A stretch of DNA of 64,000 nt from Gordonia rubripertincta (GTDB lineage Bacteria > Actinomycetota > Actinomycetes > Mycobacteriales > Mycobacteriaceae): the NCBI RefSeq assembly GCF_038024875.1, contig NZ_CP136136.1, positions 1,426,001 through 1,490,000 on the forward strand. The letters are read 5' to 3'. Every line of letters starts with the position of its first letter. Within the stretch, counting starts at the first letter, position 1. The translations under genes were made by a program, and so were the position numbers. Of the stretch, positions 58,145 through 64,000 are shown piece after piece. The notes beneath the pieces were generated by a model. It saw only the letters and a list, made by a program, of their open reading frames with translations. It did no database searches and was not told where the DNA came from.

Positions 58145-59365
58145 GTGACCCCGACACGTCGTGAACGCAGGACACTCATCCGCTCGGCGGCCCGCGGGCT
58201 CACGACGATTACCGCGTCGGCGGCCGCGATCGCCGGGATGCTCGTCGCGGCCCCGGCGGCGCACGCCCAGGCGCCGCTGCAGGTCTCGACGGTCACCGCC
58301 GGGCTGACGATTCCCTGGGGCGTCGTCGTGGCGCCCGACGGGACGATTCTGACCGGGGAGCGTGCGGGGAGATTCGTCGCCGTGCGCCCAGGCGGGAAGC
58401 GCGTCGACGTCCGGGCCGACCTGTCGAAGATCTTCGCGGTCCACGAGGCAGGGCTGATGGGACTCGCCATCGATCCGCGCTTCTCCGAGAACCGGCGGGT
58501 GTACTCATGTCAGGCGGAGTACACCGTGCCCGGCGCATTCACCGTGCCCGAACCGCTGGCCGGCGCACCCATTCCGGCGCCGCAGACCGGCCAGACCACC
58601 AAAGTGGTGTCGTGGCGGGTCAGCGCGGACTGGACGCGGATGACTCGGGAACGGACGCTTCTCGGCAACATCCCGGTGAACTCCTCCGGCAGTCGCGCCG
58701 GCTGCGGACTCGCCGCCACCGCCGACAGCATCTGGGTCGGCACCGGCGACACCGGCACCCCCTCGTTCGCCCAGGACCGGAAGTCGCTGGGCGGCAAGGT
58801 CTTGCACATCAACCGCGATGGCACACCGGCACCGGGCAATCCGGACCCGCGCAGCCCGGTGTACAGCCTCGGCCACCGGAACGTCCAGGGCGTCGCAGTG
58901 GCCCCCGGCAGCGGCCGCGTCTACGCGGCCGAGCAGGGGACGAGTCGCGACGACGAGCTGAACCTGATCGTCGCCGGCGGCAACTACGGCTACAAACCCG
59001 ACCGCACCCCATTGATCTACGACGAGTCCGTGCCGATGACCGACACCGGCCGGGTCCCCGGCGCTATCGGGCCGGTGTGGTCGTCGGGGAACTCGACGAT
59101 CGCGACGCCGGGCATCGCCTTCCTGCCCGACACCGGCTGGGGACCGTACAGCGGAGGACTCGTGCTCACCGCGTTGAAGGGGAAGCGGCTGGTCTTCCTG
59201 AAGCTCTCCGACGACGGACGCCGCGTGGTGTCGAAGACCGAGGCCCTCGCGCAGAAGCACGGCCGTCTGCGTGGTGCTGCCGTGGCACCCGACGGGTCAC
59301 TGGTGCTGACCACGAGCGACGGCGACGGTTCCGACCGCATCCTGCGGGTGCGCTGGGAGGACTGA
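58145..59365 (+). CDS. secreted PQQ-dependent-type sugar dehydrogenase (GSDH family)
   Basis: About 406 residues. The N-terminus (TPTRRERRTLIRSAARG, then hydrophobic, ending AAPAAHAQA) is a signal peptide with twin arginines and could use the Tat route. The mature part is a six-bladed beta-propeller of the glucose/sorbosone dehydrogenase family: GLTIPWGVVVAPDGTILTGE, EAGLMGLAIDPRF, YSLGHRNVQGVAV and EQGTSRDDELNLI. Substrate and quinone use are unproven. GTG starts at 58127, 58136 and 58145 are all in frame; 58145 is chosen because a GGTGAG lies just upstream. Confidence 0.78.
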   Translation: MTPTRRERRTLIRSAARGLTTITASAAAIAGMLVAAPAAHAQAPLQVSTVTAGLTIPWGVVVAPDGTILTGERAGRFVAVRPGGKRVDVRADLSKIFAVHEAGLMGLAIDPRFSENRRVYSCQAEYTVPGAFTVPEPLAGAPIPAPQTGQTTKVVSWRVSADWTRMTRERTLLGNIPVNSSGSRAGCGLAATADSIWVGTGDTGTPSFAQDRKSLGGKVLHINRDGTPAPGNPDPRSPVYSLGHRNVQGVAVAPGSGRVYAAEQGTSRDDELNLIVAGGNYGYKPDRTPLIYDESVPMTDTGRVPGAIGPVWSSGNSTIATPGIAFLPDTGWGPYSGGLVLTALKGKRLVFLKLSDDGRRVVSKTEALAQKHGRLRGAAVAPDGSLVLTTSDGDGSDRILRVRWED

Positions 59366-59385
59366 GAGTGGCACGAGGTCACGGA

Positions 59386-60246
59386 ATGAGCGGTCGGACC
59401 ACCGACAGGCTGACGACGTTCCGGCGCGGTCGGCACACCTTCGACGTCGTCGACGCCGGCCCGCCCGACGGGGAACCGATCGTGTTGCTGCACGGTTTCC
59501 CGCAGCGGGCGAGCTCATGGGATCTCGTCGCTCCGCTGTTGCACGACAAGGGTTTCCGTACGATCGCCCCGGATCAGCGCGGTTACTCGCCCGGGGCGCG
59601 ACCCACCCGGCGCCGGGACTACGTCCAGGGCGAGCTGGTGGCGGACGTGCTCGCGCTGCTCGACGCCGCGGGCCTCGACGATGCGCACGTCGTCGGGCAC
59701 GACTGGGGTGCGGCGGTGGCGTGGACGCTCGCGGCCCATCACCCTGATGGGGTGCGGACGCTGACCGCACTGTCGGTTCCACATCCGGGTGCGTTCCTGC
59801 AGGCGATGCCCCGCGGACAGTTCCTTCGGTCCTGGTACATGCTGGCGTTCCAGATCCCGGTGCTGCCCGAGAAGCTACTCGGGCGGTTGATGACGACGCG
59901 ACCGGATTTCGGTGTGCGGATGGGGCTCCCGGAGCCGTTCGCCTCCCGCGTGGTTCCCGACATCGCCGAGTACGGTGCGTTGCCCGGAGCGCTCGGCTGG
60001 TACCGCGCGATGCCCGTCCCCGACAAGCGGTCGGTGCCGGCCCAGGTGAAGGTGCCCACGTCATATCTCTGGGGAGACCGCGACATCGCCCTCGGCAGGG
60101 TCGGTGCGCAACTGACCTCGGGGTGGGTCGACGCTCCCTACGACTTCGTCGTCCTGCCCGGTGCCGACCATTGGCTCCCGGAATCCCGGCCCGACGACGT
60201 GGCGGCCGCGATCTGCAGGCGCATCCACTCGTCCGTTGCCCGATAG
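59386..60246 (+). CDS. epoxide hydrolase / haloalkane dehalogenase-like alpha/beta hydrolase
   Basis: 286 residues. HGFPQRASSWDLVAPLLHDK (oxyanion), APDQRGYSPGARP and nucleophile elbow VGHDWGAAVAWTLA, in which the nucleophile is Asp, are the epoxide-hydrolase pattern; a late GADHWLPES supplies the histidine. It opens epoxides or hydrolyses related substrates. ATG 59386 has GAGGT upstream. GTG 59368, with GGAGG upstream, is an equally reasonable start that adds six residues. It follows the PQQ-type dehydrogenase within 21 bp, so they form an operon. Confidence 0.82.
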   Translation: MSGRTTDRLTTFRRGRHTFDVVDAGPPDGEPIVLLHGFPQRASSWDLVAPLLHDKGFRTIAPDQRGYSPGARPTRRRDYVQGELVADVLALLDAAGLDDAHVVGHDWGAAVAWTLAAHHPDGVRTLTALSVPHPGAFLQAMPRGQFLRSWYMLAFQIPVLPEKLLGRLMTTRPDFGVRMGLPEPFASRVVPDIAEYGALPGALGWYRAMPVPDKRSVPAQVKVPTSYLWGDRDIALGRVGAQLTSGWVDAPYDFVVLPGADHWLPESRPDDVAAAICRRIHSSVAR

Positions 60247-60405
60247 ATCCCACTTGCTGGAGAACGTGGCCGGATTGATGCCCCGACCTGGGTTTGGAGC
60301 GGCTTTCCGGTGGTAATACGGCCGTTGTGAACCGATCTGATCGAGTGACCCACCCTGCGGCGCCAGAGGTCGTAGGGTCAGACTCAGATCGCTCGGAGGG
60401 CACCC

Positions 60406-60462
60406 ATGAAGCAGCTCGTGGGCACCAAGAGGCAACCGACGACCCATTGCGAGGTCTCGTGA
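60406..60462 (+). CDS. possible 18-residue leader peptide
   Basis: In the 246-bp gap before the reductase gene, GGAGGG is followed five bases later by ATG 60406 and an 18-codon frame (MKQLVGTKRQPTTHCEVS) ending at 60462, 30 bp before the reductase start. The ribosome-binding site is the best in the area. It may be a translated upstream ORF that controls the reductase, or chance. Confidence 0.35.
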   Translation: MKQLVGTKRQPTTHCEVS

Positions 60463-60492
60463 CACGAATCGAATTGCGACAAAGGCTGTTCC

Positions 60493-61590
60493 GTGGCTGA
60501 GCGCGGCGCAACACCCAAGGTCTCCCCGCTGCGTCGAGGCTTTCTCGGCGCGATCCGACACTTGTTCAATCCTCTGCACCCCGACGACTACCTGGAGCTG
60601 ATCAATCCGCTCTGGACCACGCAGGAGCTGCGCGGACGGGTCGTCGAGGTACGTCCCGAGGGTGCGGATGCGGCCACGGTGTGGATCAAACCGGGCTACG
60701 AGTGGCCTGGTCACCAGCCGGGGCAATATGTCCGTCTCGGCGTGGTCATCGACGGCGTGTTCCATTGGCGCGCTTACTCGCTGACCTCCGATCCGCATCC
60801 GCGTGACGGTCTGATCAGCGTGACGCCGAAGCTGGTGGAGGAGGGGACGGTCTCGCCCTATCTCGTCCACCGCGTGCGCCCGGGGGAGATCGTGCGGCTC
60901 GGTGAGATCGAGGGCGTCTTCACGCTCCCCGATCCGTTGCCGGAGAAGATGCTGTTCATCAGTGCGGGCAGCGGGATCACCCCGATCATGAGCATGCTCC
61001 GCGACCTCGACCACCGCGATCGGGTCGACGACGTGGTCGCCATCCACTCGGCGCACAGCGACGAACAGGTGATGTTCAGATCCGATCTCGAGTCGATGGA
61101 CGAGCGGCACGACGGATTCGACCTGACGCTGCGCATCACGAGCCGGGACGGCCGGATCAAGGCGGCCGACCTCGACGAACTCTGTCCGGACTGGCGTGAA
61201 CGGCAGGCCATGTGTTCCGGACCGCGTGAACTCCTCGACAGCCTCGTCGAGCATTTCGAGTCCGAGGGTGTCGGCGACCGGATCCATCTCGAACGTTTCC
61301 AGCCGATCATCGGCGGGAATGCCGGTGAGGGTGAGGGAGGCACCGTCCGGTTCACGCGCAGTGACACCGAGGTGACCTGCGAGCCGGGCCAACCGATCCT
61401 CGTCGCCGGCGAGGAGAACGGTATGCAGCTGAAATTCGGCTGCCGGATCGGTATCTGCCACACCTGCACCGGGGTTCTCAAGCAGGGGAGCATCCGGGAC
61501 CTGCGGACCGGCGAGGTCAGTTCGCCGGAGGGATCGAGCATCCGCATCTGCGTGAACACCGCTGAGGGAGACGTCGACGTCGAGCTCTGA
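60493..61590 (+). CDS. ferredoxin reductase of the acyl desaturase, Rv3230c-like
   Basis: 365 residues. An FAD domain (WRAYSLTSDPHPRDG gives RAYS) is followed by an NAD(P) domain (FISAGSGITPIMSML) and a C-terminal plant-type 2Fe-2S domain with cysteines in GCRIGICHTCTG and the last in RICVNT. In M. tuberculosis, Rv3230c supplies electrons to the DesA3 stearoyl-CoA desaturase. The start is GTG 60493 with AAAGG upstream. The desaturase follows 83 bp later. Confidence 0.88.
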   Translation: MAERGATPKVSPLRRGFLGAIRHLFNPLHPDDYLELINPLWTTQELRGRVVEVRPEGADAATVWIKPGYEWPGHQPGQYVRLGVVIDGVFHWRAYSLTSDPHPRDGLISVTPKLVEEGTVSPYLVHRVRPGEIVRLGEIEGVFTLPDPLPEKMLFISAGSGITPIMSMLRDLDHRDRVDDVVAIHSAHSDEQVMFRSDLESMDERHDGFDLTLRITSRDGRIKAADLDELCPDWRERQAMCSGPRELLDSLVEHFESEGVGDRIHLERFQPIIGGNAGEGEGGTVRFTRSDTEVTCEPGQPILVAGEENGMQLKFGCRIGICHTCTGVLKQGSIRDLRTGEVSSPEGSSIRICVNTAEGDVDVEL

Positions 61591-61613
61591 TCGGGCGTCA
61601 GACCTACTCCACA

Positions 61614-61655
61614 GACCGAAGGTCAGGATCTACACCGTCGACCGAAGGTCAGGAT
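61614..61655. promoter_or_regulatory. direct repeat GACCGAAGGTCAGGAT before the desaturase
   Basis: Two exact 16-bp copies (61614-61629 and 61640-61655), with starts 26 bp apart, fill most of the 83-bp gap between reductase and desaturase and end 18 bp before the desaturase ATG. They look like tandem binding sites controlling the desaturase, or a recent duplication of its leader. Confidence 0.6.
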
Positions 61656-61673
61656 TGACCGGGAGGAACAATT

Positions 61674-63074
61674 ATGACAACCACCGATTCCGGACAGCGC
61701 GTGACCAACCCGTTGGCGCACCTCGATCAGGAGACGATCGACAAGCTCGCCGAGGAGTTCGACGCCATCCACGACGAGGTCTACAGCGACCTCGGCGACC
61801 GCGACCGGCGGTACATCAAGACCGTCATCGCCACCCAGCGCCAGCTCGCTGCGCTGGGACGCATCGTGTTGCTCAACTCGCGTTCGCGGGGCGCATGGGT
61901 CGCCGGGACGGCGTGCCTCGGTATGGCCAAGATCCTGGAGAACATGGAGATCGGCCACAATGTGATGCACGGCCAGTGGGACTGGATGAACGATCCCTAC
62001 ATCCATTCGTCGGTGTGGGACTGGGACACCGCCTCCACGGCCGAGGCGTGGAAGCACTCCCACAACTACATCCACCACACGTTCACCAACATCCGCGGAA
62101 AGGACAAGGATCTCGGCTACGAGATCATGCGGATCGACCCGAACCAGAAGTGGCATCCGGTCTATCTGCTCCAGCCGTTCTACAACGTCCTGCTCACCGC
62201 CTTCTTCGAGTGGGGTGTCGCGCTGCACGATCTCGACCTCGAGGCGATCCGGCGCGGTGAGAAGCCGATGTCGGAGCTGGCCAAGGACCTCAAGGGCATC
62301 GCGGGCAAGATGCGTCGCCAGGTCGTGAAGGACTACGTCGGCTGGCCGGCGATCAGCGCGGGCGCATTCCTGTTGAGCCAGGCCGCGACCGGCGGAGCGA
62401 TCCGTCAGCCGTCGACCTCACGGATCGGCAACGTGATCCGACGCCGCGGCGGCCGGCGCGGGAAGGCCGCGGCGAAGTTCGCCGATCAGGTCCTGCCCGG
62501 TGCGGAGAGCACTTTCCTGCGAACACTGACCGCGAACTTCACCGCCAACATCATCCGGAACGTCTGGGCGCACGCCATCATCTTCTGCGGCCATTTCCCG
62601 GACCAGACATACACATTCAGCAAGGAAGAAACCGAGAACGAGACCCGCGGCGGCTGGTATGTCCGCCAGCTCGTCGGTGCGGCGAACATCGAGGGCAGCC
62701 CGCTGTTCCACATCATCAGCGGCAACCTCGGCTACCAGGTGGAGCACCACCTGTACCCCGACATGCCGAGCACCCGGTACGCAGAGGTCGCACCCAAGGT
62801 GAAGGACATCTGCGCACGCTACGGATTGCCTTACAACACAGGGCCTTTCGGGCAACAGTGGGGCCAGGTCCACCGCACCATCGCGCGCCTGGCGTTCCCC
62901 GGCGGCAAGGCGCGCCCGAAGCCGGGACCATACCACCGGCCACCGCACTCGCGGGGCGAAGAATCGGGTCCGAGCGAGGCCGCACGCTTCCGCGGACGGC
63001 TCCCCGCCGAACACCCGAACGCCGGACCCGAGCACGAGTCGGGCGGCGTCGAGGTCTCACCGCCGCCGCGGTAG
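61674..63074 (+). CDS. desA3: membrane acyl-CoA desaturase, DesA3-like
   Basis: 466 residues. The three histidine boxes of membrane fatty acid desaturases are intact: GHNVMHGQ, HSHNYIHHT and QVEHHLYPD. Two hydrophobic regions flank them, and the C-terminal 45 residues are Pro/Arg/Glu-rich. It introduces the delta-9 double bond into stearoyl-CoA, taking electrons from the reductase encoded upstream. GGGAGGA lies before ATG 61674. Mycobacterial DesA3 (Rv3229c) has the same neighbour. Confidence 0.9.
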   Translation: MTTTDSGQRVTNPLAHLDQETIDKLAEEFDAIHDEVYSDLGDRDRRYIKTVIATQRQLAALGRIVLLNSRSRGAWVAGTACLGMAKILENMEIGHNVMHGQWDWMNDPYIHSSVWDWDTASTAEAWKHSHNYIHHTFTNIRGKDKDLGYEIMRIDPNQKWHPVYLLQPFYNVLLTAFFEWGVALHDLDLEAIRRGEKPMSELAKDLKGIAGKMRRQVVKDYVGWPAISAGAFLLSQAATGGAIRQPSTSRIGNVIRRRGGRRGKAAAKFADQVLPGAESTFLRTLTANFTANIIRNVWAHAIIFCGHFPDQTYTFSKEETENETRGGWYVRQLVGAANIEGSPLFHIISGNLGYQVEHHLYPDMPSTRYAEVAPKVKDICARYGLPYNTGPFGQQWGQVHRTIARLAFPGGKARPKPGPYHRPPHSRGEESGPSEAARFRGRLPAEHPNAGPEHESGGVEVSPPPR

Positions 63075-63078
63075 CCCC

Positions 63079-63663
63079 TCAGCGCAGGACGCGCCGCAGC
63101 ACCACGAACACCAGCATCGCCACGACTGCCGCCAGCCCCGCGTAAGCGGGGGTGAGGTTGGTCGTCGGCGGTTCGGTGGGTGCACCTGATCGCAGCTGGG
63201 CGAAAGTGGCTCGCGCAGCATCGGATTCGGCGACGACGTCAACCGGCGGATGCGTCGGTGTCGGCGCGGGGGCGGGAGCCGCCGGCGTCGGGGTCTCCGG
63301 GGCGGCCGGGGTCTCGGGGGCGGGCACCTCGGTGACGGGAGGTACCGACTTCGGGGGCGCCTTCTTCTCCGGTGCCCTCTTCGCGGGGGCCTTCTTCGCC
63401 GGCGCCTTCTTCGCGACCTTCTTGGCCGGCAGCCTGTCGCCATCGGATGCCGCCGCGGCCTTCTTGGTGCGTGCTTTCTTGGCCGGGGCCTTCTTCGGCG
63501 CAGGTTTCGGCGGGGTCGCCTGCTCGGGGGCCGGCGTCGCATCCGGTTGAGCCGGTCCGGGATCGGCCGCCGCCGACTCCTGGGGAGTGATGGGGAACAG
63601 GGTCGGTTCGTCGTTGTTCGCACCGTCGTCGGACGGCGTGACGTTCGGCTCCTGCTCGGTCAT
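63079..63663 (-). CDS. Lys/Ala/Pro-rich tail-anchored protein with PAKKA repeats
   Basis: 194 residues. After an acidic N-terminus (MTEQEPNVTPSDDGANNDEP) come many APAKKAP-type repeats (about 55-105), resembling the C-terminal tails of histone H1-like and mycobacterial HupB proteins, which bind DNA or polyphosphate. A Pro/Thr-rich linker follows, then one TM helix close to the C-terminus (AYAGLAAVVAMLVFVVLRR). Predicted as C-tail anchored, with the basic repeats in the cytoplasm. The stop is 4 bp from the convergent desaturase stop. Function unknown; a membrane-tethered nucleic-acid-binding role is a guess. Confidence 0.7.
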   Translation of the reverse strand: MTEQEPNVTPSDDGANNDEPTLFPITPQESAAADPGPAQPDATPAPEQATPPKPAPKKAPAKKARTKKAAAASDGDRLPAKKVAKKAPAKKAPAKRAPEKKAPPKSVPPVTEVPAPETPAAPETPTPAAPAPAPTPTHPPVDVVAESDAARATFAQLRSGAPTEPPTTNLTPAYAGLAAVVAMLVFVVLRRVLR

Positions 63664-63761
63664 ACGGCGCTCCCTTGCGTGTGTCCCGGCCTTGCGTGTG
63701 TCTCCGGGGTGTGCGCGCAGGGGAGATCCCCGACGCGACGCGTGGAACCCATCTTAGAGGT

Positions 63762-64000
63762 TCAGGAGCGAACGCCGAGGCGCGCGAGGATGTCGGCGTC
63801 GATGGCGACGAGCTCGTCGTCGATCGCCTGGTGGGCCGTCCGGCGCTGCCCGGCCGACATGGTCTCGGCCGCGCCGACCGCGATGTCCAGGTTGTCCAGA
63901 CGCTGGGTCATCGCCGTGACGAAGTCCTTGGCGTCGGCGCTGGTGTCCTGCGCGACGACCTTGTCCAGGGTGGTGCGCGTGGTCGCGATCCGGGCGGACA
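63762..64000 (-). CDS. hypothetical helical protein, 5' end outside window
   Basis: The frame is open from the window end to the TGA at 63762-63764; 78 C-terminal residues are visible (SARIATTRTTLDKVVAQDTS at their start, ending in DADILARLGVRS). They are rich in Ala, Thr, Asp and Leu without cysteine, and should form alpha helices. Codon positions show normal high-GC actinobacterial bias. No family recognised. The PAKKA protein follows on the same strand after about 100 bp. Confidence 0.6.
   Translation of the reverse strand, partial: SARIATTRTTLDKVVAQDTSADAKDFVTAMTQRLDNLDIAVGAAETMSAGQRRTAHQAIDDELVAIDADILARLGVRS

Overview
The window is high-GC DNA from a mycolic-acid-containing actinobacterium, most likely Gordonia or a close relative. 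The case rests on the combination of genes: a mycothiol-dependent formaldehyde dehydrogenase followed by its metallo-beta-lactamase partner, an iniB-iniA-iniC type cell-envelope stress locus, fused LysX (lysyl-phosphatidylglycerol synthase plus lysyl-tRNA synthetase), a DesA3-type acyl desaturase with its own reductase, a cutinase-family secreted enzyme, a mycofactocin-type SDR, and many GTG starts. No rRNA, tRNA, IS element or CRISPR array was seen. The first and last genes are cut by the window ends.

Layout. 1-14.7 kb is housekeeping and small accessory genes: aldehyde detoxification (MscR-like plus MBL), a SulP transporter, an MHS-family symporter, ATP-dependent DNA ligase LigB, an RskA-like anti-sigma factor without an adjacent sigma gene, an AraC regulator, and a GAF regulator/aldehyde dehydrogenase/DUF779 module. 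14.7-26 kb is an envelope-stress locus: iniC, iniA and a very large Ala/Gly repeat IniB on the minus strand, divergent from a membrane-anchored Hsp70-like protein and a large LuxR-type regulator. 26-29.6 kb holds two small secreted proteins and a NarL-type two-component system, with twin palindromes between them.

29.6-41.8 kb is the most interesting part: a catabolic island with an HMG-CoA-lyase-type enzyme, a class III CoA-transferase, an Fe(II)/2-oxoglutarate-type oxygenase, a cupin, a mycofactocin-type SDR, a GlcG-like protein, a maleate isomerase/AMDase-fold protein without the usual catalytic cysteines, a complete sugar-type ABC importer and an isochorismatase-type hydrolase. A GntR/FCD regulator sits inside it, and copies of one near-palindrome (TTGTATGCAA-like) lie in front of at least five of its transcription units. 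I read this as one import-and-breakdown regulon for a small, probably branched hydroxy- or dicarboxylic compound. The substrate is not known to me.

42-64 kb returns to core functions: an HSL-type esterase, glutamate synthase gltB-gltD behind a long hairpin-rich leader, a cutinase-family protein, a short unannotated ORF, an S4 RNA-binding protein, lysX, two alpha/beta hydrolases, an RraA-like protein, a GabD2-type dehydrogenase, a PQQ-type sugar dehydrogenase, the reductase/desaturase pair (Rv3230c-Rv3229c type) and a Lys/Ala/Pro-rich tail-anchored protein. Identifications rest on motif and family recognition by eye. No database search was run.
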